DNA from: Heligmosomoides polygyrus polygyrus
Lineage: Eukaryota > Nematoda > Chromadorea > Rhabditida > Heligmosomidae
NCBI GenBank assembly: GCA_947396885.1
Contig: OX377204.1
Coordinates: 94,808,728 to 94,872,727 of the forward strand
Length of the DNA stretch: 64,000 bases
Reading direction: 5' to 3'
The notes under the pieces are model-generated. The model searched no databases and was not told the DNA's origin. It saw nothing but the letters and a program-made list of their open reading frames with translations. Shown in pieces: positions 43,684 to 55,205 of this stretch. The translations under genes and the position numbers were made by a program. Within the stretch, counting starts at the first letter, position 1; each line of letters starts with the position of its first letter.

Positions 43684-43754
43684 GCGCCAGGCGGGACTCG
43701 AACGAGCACCTTCTGGTTTCCGGGCAGCGATGCTACGCCTTACACCACCGGCGC
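43684..43754 (-). tRNA. tRNA-like gene or tRNA pseudogene / SINE head
   Basis: On the minus strand, 7-bp acceptor strands GCGCCGG and CTGGCGC pair fully (one G-T), box A is TGGTGTAAGGCG-like and box B GTTCGAGTCCC is intact. The anticodon-loop position would read GGA, but the base before it is C, not T, and the anticodon stem pairs poorly. The variable arm is short, unlike serine tRNAs. It is therefore probably a tRNA-derived sequence, not a working gene. Confidence 0.4.
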
Positions 43755-44282
43755 CGTTTGACCGTACGTAACATCCGATATCCTCGAGGCGCCTCAGAAA
43801 CCACCCGTATATCGGGATGAGCCGGCCGCTCACGCTTAGCGCAACTTTTGATCGCAGCAAACCATCCTGTTACAGCATGCCTATTAAGTGTTTTCATAAT
43901 GGTGTCCCACGGCGGCGTTCCTTGCATTACTGGTTAGATATGAAAAACATCAACCAATGATGTTTCCCATGGACCATTTTGACCGTAGATAATGGGGGCG
44001 GGGAGGGTTGGCAGCAGGGGAGATGGCTAGTTGGGGATATCGAGGAGAGGTCACCAGGACAGAGACCAGGAAGGAGAGATCAGAACGGGGAAATCAGTAA
44101 GGAGGGATCAGTATAGGGCTCGCTAGGGAGAACATAGAGATAGGTCCAGGAGGCAGCACCAGAAAGGAGGTAGCAATAAAGAGGGTTACCCATGAGGCAG
44201 TCCAGTAAGAAGGCAAGTCGGAGCAATATGGGACTAAGAAGGGTGTGGGGAGGACCAGGAGGACAACCAGTACCTCGTCTAA

Positions 44283-44668
44283 TGCCTATGGTATAGTCCC
44301 GCGGGAGCGCCCGTGGAATGCCCGCGGACGGGAAGTGCACCGGTGGTCGCCGACCCGGCACGGTCGACGGCCGACACTGAATGATAATCGCGTTGGAGCG
44401 CTTTATCACTCCGTGAACTAGGAACGTTCCAAGTTCACAGAATCGGTCGCTTTCGAATTGGAGCACGTTTATTTTTGATAAAGTTTTTGATAACGTCGAC
44501 CGACAGCCTCCCGCGGTGCATTGCACGGGAAGTATACCAGCCCGTCCACGGTCGCAGTCGACGATCGCGGAAAATGGGTGTTGCGGACTGCGGTTATTGG
44601 GCGCGCGTTGGGTCCCGACTAGATTATTCCCGTTCCGCGGATACTTCCGCGGGACTATACCATAGGCC
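44283..44668. mobile_element. MITE, GGCCTATGG-TIR family, copy 4
   Basis: A 386-bp element with ends TGCCTATGGTATAGTCCCGC and GCGGGACTATACCATAGGCC, flanked by TAA at 44280-44282 and 44669-44671. The interior is shared with copy 1 (786-1154), including GGCACGGTCGACGGCCGACA and CGTGAACTAGGAACGTTCC. Cleanest copy of this subfamily. Long frames on both strands are palindrome by-products. Confidence 0.88.
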
Positions 44669-44955
44669 TAAATTCCGACCACCAACCCGCGCGCGTGTGA
44701 TCGCGACGTGCGCAATTCAAACTCGCCGATCGATTAGAACGCGCTACCCCCAAGGCGCTCAAGTCACTCACGCGTCGCGACGGTTGTGCACCCGCAATGG
44801 CAGTCCCGGCAAGCGGGTTTTGGTAGTGGCGTTGCTTCGTACGAGCGAGATCGGAGATCGGTTCTCCCGCGTAGAGTGATCTTTACATTTCATCGGAGTG
44901 GTTGAACTGTTTTGACGTCTACACAATTGGCCGGCATTTTCTGGCCTGGTTCTGC

Positions 44956-44995
44956 GCTCGAAGATGTTATTATATTCTATTCGAGCGCAGAACCA
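44956..44995. repeat. Strong hairpin
   Basis: CTGGTTCTGCGCTCGAA and TTCGAGCGCAGAACCAG form a perfect 17-bp stem around an AT-rich loop of about 17 nt. Isolated; no U tract typical of a terminator. Possibly the end of a small foldback element. Confidence 0.7.
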
Positions 44996-45245
44996 GAAAG
45001 ATGAAATCGGATGACGAGTAAGGGAGGACCATTATGGAGGAGGCAATATATGGGACAAGAAAGGAGAGCCCAGGCGCTTGGGTTCAGAATATGTGTCAAA
45101 GACGTCGCGTAACAATCGTCCGAATTCAGAGGAAATATTTTTTAAAAGTAGAACGGTTGCAGCTGGGGATTCTATACCATGTTCGGGGTTTGGAGTCAAA
45201 GCCTCTCACCAGACGTTTGGTGGCTACTAGGCCGCTGAACGCCTT

Positions 45246-45412
45246 CGGTCGGTTTCATCAACGAACTACATAACTTTGACAGAGAACTCACCGCGGAAAA
45301 CTCAGGTAACGCGGCTTTTCGCTCACTACATCGCTTGGTAAGCCGCGCTATCAGGGAATTCCGCCGCATTTTCTCTGTTAAATTGCTGTAAGTCGCTGAT
45401 GAACCCGACCCC
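45246..45412. mobile_element. Foldback MITE, GGCCGGATTCATCAACG family, copy c
   Basis: Left GGTTTCATCAACGAACTACATAACTTT; right GTAAGTCGCTGATGAACCCGACC. It abuts the end of the composite element at 45245. Confidence 0.78.
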
Positions 45413-46299
45413 TAGTAGTGTAGCACAAATCGGAGCAGTAGTTCATACTAGAGGGCAAGGGAAAGACACATCGGCGAAATTTTCGCACCAATAACTTTTC
45501 AGCAACGATTGACAATTTCAAGTAGAGCTTTCCTTTAGTATTACTATTGCTTGCAAAATAATTATTATTTCTTCAGTATGCTACATGCCTGTTGCAAGCA
45601 TATGTTTTATAAGGGAATGTTGCTTTTTGTGAGTAAGGCTCATCCTTACAGCAATATTCTTCGAAGAGTTCGTGGTTTATCCGATGTCGACGATAAGCAC
45701 GGATCGTCCAAAACAATTGAACCTCGAATGGGATCGTCATCAACAGAACCCTCATCGTCATCGGGCACATTTTCGTATGAGCTCGACATTCACTTATCTG
45801 TAAACGGATAAGATCGCATACAATTCTGATGCATCGAAGGAAAAGTTCATAACGTAAACGAAATTTGGAGAAGGATGCCTCATCGTATTGCCACATGCGT
45901 AGTCCCAGTAGTACCTCTTGATCAAATTGCACCTTTTCCAAATTCAAACTGGATACTCTTCTAAGCAGTTTCGACACTTTGAAATCAAGCTAAACATCTT
46001 CCATATCAAAACAAGCTTTTCACATTTAAACAGAGATTTTCCAAACCGGTAAGAGCAAATTTTTGTTCAATGAAAAATCTGAACGAGGTTATTTGAAATT
46101 TTTTAATTCGCCTGCCCCATTAACTGGATAGTCTGTTTGAAATTTTACTGAAATTTGATTACAAAATTGTAAACTCAATTCAGTTTCAAACCGCAGAAAA
46201 TCAGCAATCACCTAGTGCACTGAAATAACAGTTGGCGCACTTGACTAGATCAACGCGGTTTTGTCTGAGTAATGCCGAAAATGCTGTTCACAAAAGCAA
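45413..46299. other. AT-rich intergenic with one dispersed repeat
   Basis: 45960-46060 holds TTTGAAATCAAGCTAAACATCTTCC, also found near 63138, and inverted near 25570 and 47300. Opposing frames at 45551-45811 and 45573-45977 overlap and are unsupported. Confidence 0.4.
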
Positions 46300-46488
46300 G
46301 CGGGGAGCATAAGTGTGTTCTTGAACGAGCATGATTTACCATACGGGCACAAAATTTACACCGTAACCTTATCGCTTATCTTCCCGGTCAGTGGTAGTTG
46401 CAAAGGCATCAAGAACTCATTCTCCACGTCGGCATTGCACTGGGCTGTTGTGCTAGCTATCGCTCCGATATCACTCTTTGCCTCCGGA

Positions 46489-46768
46489 GGCCGGATTCAT
46501 CAACAACTTACGTAACTTTAACGGAGAATTGTAAGCAAAAAGCCAAGAGAACGCGGCTTATTGCTCACCATATGGCTTGATAAACCGCGTTATCTGGGAC
46601 CGTATGCTCGTGCTCCCCCATTGGAGGAAAACCAATCAATATCAGCGTATCTTATCACACTCCGATCCCTCATCGGGGGAGACTCGGGGTAGACGAGCAT
46701 ACGGCCCCCGAGCTTTTCGCTTACAATGCTCCGTCAAAGTTACATAAGTCGCTGATGAATCCGGCCCC
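46489..46768. mobile_element. Foldback MITE, GGCCGGATTCATCAACG family, copy d
   Basis: Ends GGCCGGATTCATCAACAAC and GATGAATCCGGCC. It is longer than sister copies because the 114-bp MITE at 46596-46709 sits in its centre. Without it, the order matches copy a (6023-6220). Confidence 0.85.
46596..46709. mobile_element. Small MITE nested in a MITE
   Basis: Ends GGGACCGTATGCTCGTGCTC and GAGCATACGGCCCCC are inverted. 114 bp, non-coding. The flanking TTATCT...GAGCTTTTCGC corresponds to the continuous TTATCTGAGCTGTTCGC of copy a at about 6110-6122. Confidence 0.75.
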
Positions 46769-47060
46769 TGGTGGCAAGTGTTCAGAGCACATTTTTGGTG
46801 AAATGATAGCCGAACAACGAAAAAATGAACTGCTGTGGCTATTAAGGAAGTGAGCTTCCAGTCAAAGCAGAGAACAACACATCAGAACCTAACAGGAGCA
46901 ACATTCGCGATGGAACGATTGCACGTACGAAGGAACGGTGTGAAATGAACGCATGAACGCCTAAAAATATTACGGTGTAGAAATTGTGCCCGTATGGCAG
47001 AATCATTTCTATTGTTCTTGATGACTGTGCTTGATGCACCGTTCACACCTGTGTCTCATA

Positions 47061-47522
47061 TTTGTGTTACTCCGTCCGGACAGAAAATCTGCACAGTGCC
47101 TCTTCTGCCTTCCTGTGCTTTAAAACAGCATTTTATTTATTATTCATTCTTGAAACATAAAAATTTTATGCATTTTCTAACAGCGTGTTCACTTATTAGG
47201 AAAGATGCATTGAAATTTTTCAGAAAAAATCCTTTCCAAGATTTTCGTGTGGAAAAAATATTCGGAAAGTCTCTCAATTTCAATGTGTAATAAGCTTGTG
47301 TTGATTTGGAAGACGTTCTATTAGTCAATTTTGCAGAGAAGTGCCGAATTTGATATGGAAAGTGTCCAACTCCATTCATATTTCAGAGCGCAATGCTGTT
47401 TGGGAGGTGCACCCTCTCCCAAGCAATGATAGTTTAGATATATAATCAACGGTAGCATGCTGATGTTTGCAAGGATGGACTATCCTGAGCTGGTATTGCG
47501 CTAAAATTGTGAATTGCTTTCT
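47061..47522. other. AT-rich intergenic
   Basis: 47285-47400 carries in reverse the GATTTGGAAGACGTT dispersed repeat. No gene is recognised. Confidence 0.35.
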
Positions 47523-47792
47523 GGGCCGGATTCATCAACGAATTACAACAATATAACGGATAAAATTGCAGCCGAAATCCCTGACAGCGCGGCTTATCAA
47601 GCGATATTTTAAGCGATAAGCCGCGTTATCTGAGGTTTCCGCTATGAGTTCTCTGTTAAAGTTATGTTAGTCAGTGTGTAAGAAAATAGAGATATGTTGA
47701 AATGCTTCACCATATCGCTTGATATGCCGCGCTATTAGGGATTTTGGCTGTCTCCGTTAAATTTCTGTATGTCGTCGATGAATCTCGCTCCT
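47523..47792. mobile_element. Foldback MITE, GGCCGGATTCATCAACG family, copy e
   Basis: Left GGGCCGGATTCATCAACGAAT; right GTCGTCGATGAATCTCGCTCC. An extra internal segment (about 47660-47745) repeats GCTTGATATGCCGCGCTATTAGGG-like sequence, so the right half appears duplicated or rearranged. Confidence 0.7.
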
Positions 47793-50353
47793 GGTGCCGC
47801 GTGGTGAGTATTGACCTTGTGTGCTCTCCCCTACAGCAATGGAGCAACGGAAGATACTCCAAGATGTGGTACTCGCAACTGACACATAAGTCAGCGGAAA
47901 GTAGCACGTACAACCAAAAAATCCATTAAGACTACGCCTAATTGACTCAGAATTTCGGCGCCTTCTTAGCATTGAGAGCCCTAAGATGGGAAGTATCTGA
48001 AGCGCTTATCTGAACGGGGAGAGCGAGTCATATAGGAAGAATTCCAACTCCTCAATTAGCATAAAAATATGCTAATTGAGTTGGGTATATACTTAGACCT
48101 AACCAAATTCTGCTGATGCGCTTCATGGAGTCGTAGTGGTGATGTGCAGGTTTGCTCATCAACCCGCGATGTGGCGTGTGATGCTGCCGTTGCGTCGCAG
48201 ATCGTGTCGGCCTCCATGTGGGCGTTCGATCGATGTCTTATATGCCCGCGTTGACACACGGCAAGCAGATCGTGGGGCGGTGGATAGAGGCGTGCTGCAT
48301 GCGAGGGAGGCCGTGGTTCGGTCCTCCTTCGGTGCGGAATTTTTGCGTCCGACTGGACGGCTAGTGACCCGCACTAGAGCGCGAAAGTGTGTGCCGGCGA
48401 CGTCAACCGCGTAGAACAAGGATAGAGACATTAGATGAGGATGAGACAAGTCAGATGTCTGATAGTGAAGTGGAAGTGGTTGTTAACAATGTGCGGGCGG
48501 AATGAGACTCAATCTATTTCAAATGAGTGAAGGGAAACGGTCAAGGATTTCGTGAGGAAAATTCGAAACAAGAACTGGGACGGGATTATTAACTAGAAGT
48601 TCCGAAAGCAAGTGCTTGTAAGCTTCCATTGGAGAGAGGGTGGGGAGGATGAGCGCACTAATCCGTAGTCTTTATATTAATTCTAACTTTGCGCAACACT
48701 TGATCGTCACCAACTCACTTGTCATGGTTCACGTGCAATGCCTTTGGCAAGCACCCCTTTAGCAAACACTAAGAGCCTCCGTACTTCCCCATTCTACAAG
48801 CAGAAGCATAGGCATTTCACTGCGTGCTTTTTCTTCCAAGCGCCTCCACCGGAAGAACTCCATTTCATTTAGGAGGGCCCCCTGTGCTGGTACTATGCGG
48901 GCGTTGAATATCCTAAGGTAACTAAGGTGTTTGATGTAGTAGGACGCAAACCGAGGTGCAATCCAAGTTGGTGGTGGCCGCTCTTAAACGAACTCATCAG
49001 AACTGAATGTGTTCAGCGTTATATAGAAAACTCCTGCAGAAAGGCAAAGTAAATGACATAGAAAAAGTGAGACGACTCGGGACGTTTGAAATTGATTACG
49101 ATGTGAAATGCATTGGCTTGTCCGTGTCCGAAAGGAATTCATTGCTAATGTCTTAGCCAATTTATTTTATTTTACTGATGTTACTTGGTTTGTCTGCTAG
49201 AAAACGATCCGTTCTCAGTAGAAATGAAGTAAGCGGGTCATCTCACAAGAAATTCACATTCATTCACTGTTCCGATTACATTTGACAGCATAGGTGGTTT
49301 TCACCGTGAACGGTCATTATTGGTGTCTCCCTCCCGACTAGAAATTCTTCAATTGAGAGAATCTGGGCAACCTATATATTGTTCCCAATTTATTTTGTTT
49401 CGTTATGTCGGGAAATCGTTTAACAGCGGCCACCGCTAACTAGGACTGCACCCAAACCGAAACCAGTACTCTACTTTAAGGTCTCGCACGAAGCTTCCTG
49501 TTTCTTTCGCTGTATGTAGGCCTCGCAGGCCCATCGCTAGGTGAAAGCTAAAGAAGGAAGTTCTTGATATACTGTTGATAACTAGTATGACTTGAAGAAA
49601 GCAGCAGTAAACGTAAAAAAAACTAGTCGAGGAGCTTAAAAACTGACAAAATTTCGTGCTCCGTAGGTAACCATGCGTCACCGAGCGTCCGCGTTTCAGC
49701 GCAGCGACGTCGCATGCCAAAGCCATTGTCAATGTGAATCGCCTCGCGCAGTTCATGCCATCCACACTAAACTAGCGGGCAACTACTGATCCTGTATGTG
49801 TTCGCGTCGCGCGCACACTAAGCGATCCCTGAAACTCTCGGACACATCCAGAAAGACTGGCAGTACGGGAGAACAACCTGCGCCTTCTCCCGACTAGGAT
49901 CTATGATCTCAGTTCACGATGTTTGAATCTACACAACAGGTGCGACATGTGGTGCCAAGAAAACAACCTGATGAAGCAGCCGTTATATGTACAGCCAGAA
50001 ATAACAATGAGCACCCACCCGCATTTTTCACAACGGTGATATCGTGTTATCGTCAGCATTGCAAGCGAAGCCAAGATAAACCATATGAAAGTAATAGGGA
50101 CGATAAAGCAGGGGCGCTATCCGACTATGGTGAGTGCAGAACCTTGTAGGCTTGAACATTTTCAATATACAGCTTGCTGTAGGATAGAATATTTTGCTTC
50201 CCTAGCAGAGGCCCACTCCCATCTATGATTGTGCTAGCATAGTGAGCTCTAGTAAAAAAAAAACAACAAGAAAAATTCATCGTTATAAGGGTGCACCCAC
50301 CTTAGTCAGATCGCGCCCTGTTCTCCCGTCCCTATTACCCTGACAGTTGGAAA
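47793..50353. other. Intergenic; no gene supported
   Basis: 48059-48085 is a small hairpin (CTCAATTAGCAT/ATGCTAATTGAG). 48090-48420 is GC-rich with overlapping frames on both strands (48136-48414, 48159-48449) and no recognised motif. Near 48540-48600 a frame reads ETVKDFVRKIRNKNWDG, broken by stops. 49436-49765 (minus) is open but has no motif. Confidence 0.35.
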
Positions 50354-50471
50354 GGGGCCGGATTCATCAACAATTAAACCCGTGGGTATGCGAGGCGTAA
50401 CGGGTAGAGATAAGGTAAGAGTCAGAGACGCAGGCTTCATCGTGGGTCGTCTCTACCCCCTGTACCCGCGG

Positions 50472-53400
50472 CAGGGCCAAGCGTGGGGTTCGATTTTTGC
50501 CAAAAATTTACGACCCCCCCCCTCCCAGAGCGGGTCTGGTACGACCCCCCCTTGTGTAAACTACCGTTTTATTTCTTATCCGCATCGAATTTTTTAAAAT
50601 TTTTTATGCGGTTTTTGTACCGTTTAATAGGTCCTTCTTTCCAGGTGCAGCATCGACTGTGTCAGATTAGTTCAAGAAAGAGTGTTACTAAGTAACTGTT
50701 TAATTTAGTAATTTGTTAGAAAAAACGCTGATAAAGGTTTTGTGTATGTAATCTTTTGATAATAATATTTTGTTTGTTTACAGTTGAAAGTAAAGCACTT
50801 TTGAGAGCAGTTGTCAAATTAATCACAAAGAGTTCAACTTTTCAGGCTTTCCGAGCATCTCGTGGACACGGCACATTTTTGTACGTGAAGAAGCAACATC
50901 TGCATTCGAAATTGTACTCTGCACAATGCCGAGTGTTAATTCTAAAGCTGACTTGAGTGCTTTGTCAACAAATGTTTTTTAGTCACTCGGAAGCGATGAC
51001 GGAACGGCAACCGTAGGATGGATTTTCCAGGAATGCCTACGAAGGCGTGGAGTCTCTCATTCGTCCCGCAAAGTTGTAAAAATTAATATAAAAATGTTTC
51101 AAATAAGGATTGTATTACTTGTTAAGAATAAATATTTTCTGCACCCAGATTTGGAGTCAATGAGAAGTTTCCATTTTTCAGTTTTTTTTTTCAGGAAGTC
51201 ACGGACGCGACAGTTTTCTACCTGAACGAGCGACATCTACGTCCTAAATTGCCGTCTATAAAATTTGAACTGTCAATTTCTAAGGAAAAATAAGTGCTTT
51301 TCCTACAAGATTTTTGGAAGCACTCTTCGAAGCGATGACCGAATGGCAACCGGAGGATGGACTTGTCACGGAACTAATTTTCTCTCTTCTGCAGGAAACA
51401 GCATCAGAAAGTGGAGTTGTACGCAATAAAGTTTTAATCCACAGTTTGACAACGGTAATAAAACCTGTTTTTCTGAAAGGATCCACTGTATGAACAGACG
51501 CTCCGATTTCTATGATTTGCCGAAATTTTTCGACACCGTTGATTACATGGAGGCCGCTATTTTTACAGCCTGGTTTTTAAAGCGTAGAACCCACACTTCT
51601 TATTGTTTTAAAAGCTTTGTGAATTTTCAGAGATGTCGCACAAACTCCGAAATATGGTAGGTTACGTGGATGTATTGCGTTATCCGATATCACCGATCGC
51701 CACTGAAGGATGGACTTCTCGCGGCAAAAAATTTCTACCTTCTGGAGGAAGAGCATCAGAGAGTGAAAACTGTGCCATCTTAGCGTTCAAGATGCGATTA
51801 ATATACAATCAAAAATAATCTTCTTCGCAGTGATCTCCGATATGATCAGGGAAGATCGATTTGCAAATTCTCATGTTTCATGAAAAATAATTTTTTACCT
51901 GAACCAGATCGCGCACACAGTTGAAATCTTGCCACAAAAATTAACAGGTCTTGTTCAATGCACAGTGTAAAAATCATGGTTTTCTGAAACGAATAGATTG
52001 GATCGACCACTGGTCGATATGGCACCGACGTCATGGGAGCGACGAAATTCGACGTTCACAAAAATGACTATAACTCGGTAAGTTTCCACAATTTGAAAAA
52101 GCCAAATGGTTTTTTAGAAACCAGAAGAAAAGAGCCTTTACATAGTATAAAAATCTGTTTTCAAGAAGTAGATCTTCATAGATCTTCATGAGGCCTTCGA
52201 TTTTTGAGCGAAAAAATTGAAGTGATTTTGTATAAATAATTATATCCCGGTAAGTTTTCGAATTTTAAAAGATTTAATAGCTTTTTGAAGACGAGACGAA
52301 AAGCGCTTTCAAATTATATAGAAATTAGTTTTCATCAGGGAGGTCTTCATAGGGGGCGGGTGGGGTTCGAATTCTGGTCCACTGTTGCAAAAATACGTGC
52401 CAAAAATCGAACCCCCCTCGCCCCGTATGAAGATCCCTTTTTTGAAAACTGGTTTCTATATGGTTAGAAAGCACCATTCCCCTGTTTTTCAAAAAGCAAT
52501 TGGGATTTTTCAATTTCAAAAAGCGAACCGAGTTATGATCAAATTTGTGAAGAACTGCTCGTAGACTCTGCACCGTCGACACTGGAGTCATTTCATAAAA
52601 ATGATCATAACTCGGTTCTTTTTTCAAAATTCAAAAATGCCAATTGCTTTTTGAAAAACNNNNNNNNNNNNNNNNNNNNNNNNNNNNNNNNNNNNNNNNN
52701 NNNNNNNNNNNNNNNNNNNNNNNNNNNNNNNNNNNNNNNNNNNNNNNNNNNNNNNNNNNNNNNNNNNNNNNNNNNNNNNNNNNNNNNNNNNNNNNNNNNN
52801 NNNNNNNNNNNNNNNNNNNNNNNNNNNNNNNNNNNNNNNNNNNNNNNNNNNNNNNNNNNCAGGAAAAAGGCGCTTTCTAACCATATAGAAACCAGTTTCC
52901 AAAAAAGGGATCTTCATACGGGGCGAGATGGTTCGATTTTTGGCACGTATTTTTGCAACAATGGACCAGAATCCGAACCCACCCGCCCCCTATGAAGTCC
53001 TCCCTGTTGAAAACTAATTCCTACATGGTTTGAAAGCGCTTTTGGTGTCGTTTTCAAAAAACAATAGGGATTTTTGAATTTCAAAAAATAAATCGAGTTA
53101 TGATCAATTTTGTGAAATCACTCCAGTGACTCCGGTGATGGGCCGACCAACGGTTTCACAAAAAATGTCCATAACTCAGTTAATTTTTTAGAATTCAAAA
53201 ATCCCAATTGCTTTTCGAAAACTAGAGAAAAAGCGCTTTCGAACCATATAGAAATTATTTTTCAACATGGAGGTCTTCATAGGGGGCGGGTGGGGTTCGA
53301 TTTGTGGTCGATTTTTGCCAAAAATCGACCAGAAATCGAACCCCCCTGCCCCCTGTGAAGACCTCCTTATTGAAAAAAGATTTATGCATGATCACTTAGC

Positions 53401-55205
53401 ATATTTCCTCTATTTTTCAAAAAGCAATTGGCATTTTTGAATTTCGGAAAAGGAACCGAGTTATGATCATTTTTATGAAATGACTCCAGTGTCGACGGTG
53501 CAGAGTCTACGAGCAGTTCTTCACAAATTTGATCATAACTCGGTTCTCTTTTTGAAATTCAAAAATGCCAATTGCTTTTTGAAAAACAGGGGAATGGTGC
53601 TTTCTAACCATATAGAAACCAGTTTTCAAAAAAGGGGTCTTCATACGGGGCGAGGGGGTTCGATTTTTGGCACGTATTTTTGCAACAATGGACCAGAATC
53701 CGAACCCACCCGCCCCCTATGAAGACCTCCCTGATGAAAACTAATTTCTATATAATTTGAAAGCGCTTTTCGTCTCGTTTTCAAAAAGCTATTAAATCTT
53801 TTAAAATTCGAAAACTTACCGGGATATAATTATTTATACAAAATCACTTCAATTTTTTCGCTCAAAAATCGAAGGCCTCAGCCCCGTATGAAGATCTACT
53901 TCTTGAAAACAGATTTTTATACTATGTAAAGGCTCTTTCCTTCTGGTTTCTAAAAATCCTTTGGCTTTTTCAAATTGTGGAAACTTACCGAGTTATAGTC
54001 ATTTTTGTGAACGTCGAATTTCGTCGCTCCCATGACGTCGGTGCCATATCGACCAGTGGTCGATCCAATCTATTCGTTTCAGAAAACCATGATTTTTACA
54101 CTGTGCATTGAACAAGACCTGTTAATTTTTGTGGCAAGATTTCAACTGTGTGCGCGATCTGGTTCAGGTAAAAAATTATTTTTCATGAAACATGAGAATT
54201 TGCAAATCGATCTTCCCTGATCATATCGGAGATCACTGCGAAGAAGATTATTTTTTGATTGTATATTAATCACATCTTGAACTCTAAGATGGCACAGTTT
54301 TCACTCTCTGATGCTCTTCCTCTAGAAGGTAGAAATTTTTTGCCGCGAGAAGTCCATCTTTCAGTGGCGATCGGTGATATCGGATAACGCAATACATCCA
54401 CGTAACCTACCATATTTCGGAGTTTGTGCGACATCTCTGAAAAATTCACAAAGCTTTTAAAACAATAGGAAGTGTGGGTTCTACGCTTTAAAAAGCATGC
54501 TGTAAAAATAGCGGCCTCCATGTAATTAACGGTGTCGAAAAATTTCGGCAAATCATACAAATCGGAGCGTCTGTTCATACAGTGGATCCTTTCAGAAAAA
54601 CAGGTTTTATTACCGTTGTCAAACTGTGGGTTAAAACTTTATTGCGTACAACTCCACTTTCTGATGCTGTTTCCTGCAGAAGAGAGAAAATTAGTTCCGT
54701 GACAAGTCCATCCTCCGGTTGCCATTCGGTCATCGCTTCGAAGAGTGCTTCCAAAAATCTTGTAGGAAAAGCACTTATTTTTCCTTAGCAATTGACAGTT
54801 CAAATTTTATAGACTGCAATTTAGGACGTAGATGTCGCTCGTTCAGGTAGAAAACTGTCGCGTCCGTGACTTCCTGAAAAAAAAAACTGAAAAATGGAAA
54901 CTTCTCATTGACTCCAAATGTGGGTGCAGAAAATCTTTATTCTTAACAAGTAATACAATCTTTATTTGAAACATTTTTATATTAATTTTTACAACTTTGC
55001 GGGACGAATGAGAGACTCCACGCCTTCGTAGGCATTCCTGGAAAAAACAAAACAAAAAAATTAAGAATTAAAAACATCACCTAAAAACCTGAAGAATAAG
55101 AGAGAATCCTCTGCCAAAACCTGAAGAGCACGACCCCCCCCCCCCTCCAGACGAGGCCACAATACGACCCCCCCCTTCGATTCCCGAACCTCAAGCTTGA
55201 CCCTG
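50472..55205. mobile_element. Palindromic hAT-type transposon with 8-bp target duplication
   Basis: The ends CAGGGCCAAGCGTGGGGTTCG and its near complement (CTCAAGCTTGACCCTG) are flanked by ACCCGCGG at 50464-50471 and 55206-55213. An 8-bp duplication and CAGGG termini are hallmarks of the hAT superfamily. The interior is a giant inverted repeat: about 51028-52580 mirrors about 53480-55046 almost base for base, with smaller ~300-bp sub-repeats (GGTTCGATTTTTGGCACG; GAGTTATGATCATTTTTATG) around the centre. No hAT transposase motif is seen, so it is non-autonomous. Open frames inside appear twice as mirror images. Confidence 0.85.
52660..52859. other. Assembly gap (200 N)
   Basis: Exactly 200 unknown bases at the centre of the palindrome, a typical placeholder length. 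The missing length is unknown, and the two arms may have been joined by scaffolding. Confidence 0.99.

Larger units (their letters stand above)
43990..45245. mobile_element. Composite minisatellite element, interrupted by a MITE
   Basis: 43990-44280 is a purine-rich GGGACCAGGA-type array (reverse orientation of 22728-23360). After the MITE at 44283-44668 and a GC-rich stretch, 45005-45160 resumes with GGAGGACCATTATGG and a GGGTTCAGAATATGTGTCAAAG unit of the ~42-bp type. The end at 45168-45245 (CACCAGACGTTTGG, CCGCTGAACG) mirrors 22545-22615. Confidence 0.5.
46300..47060. mobile_element. Inverted-repeat element X, copy 2, hosting two nested MITEs
   Basis: Left CATGATTTACCATACGGGCAC and ATTTACACCGTAACCTTATCGC; right GGTGTAGAAATTGTGCCCGTATGG. 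It lacks the SINE and Tc5-like insertions found in copy 1 (16137-19161), giving their empty sites. It has instead taken in the MITE at 46489-46768; copy 1 gives the corresponding empty region near 16625. Confidence 0.7.

Noticed and set aside
44956..44995. Rho-independent terminator
   Set aside because: Strong stem but no U tract, and the organism is eukaryotic.
48136..48449. Arg-rich coding region
   Set aside because: Open on both strands in a GC-rich patch, with no motif and no splice support.
52624..52995. Open frames of about 100 codons across the N gap
   Set aside because: They consist mainly of unknown residues from the 200-N gap.
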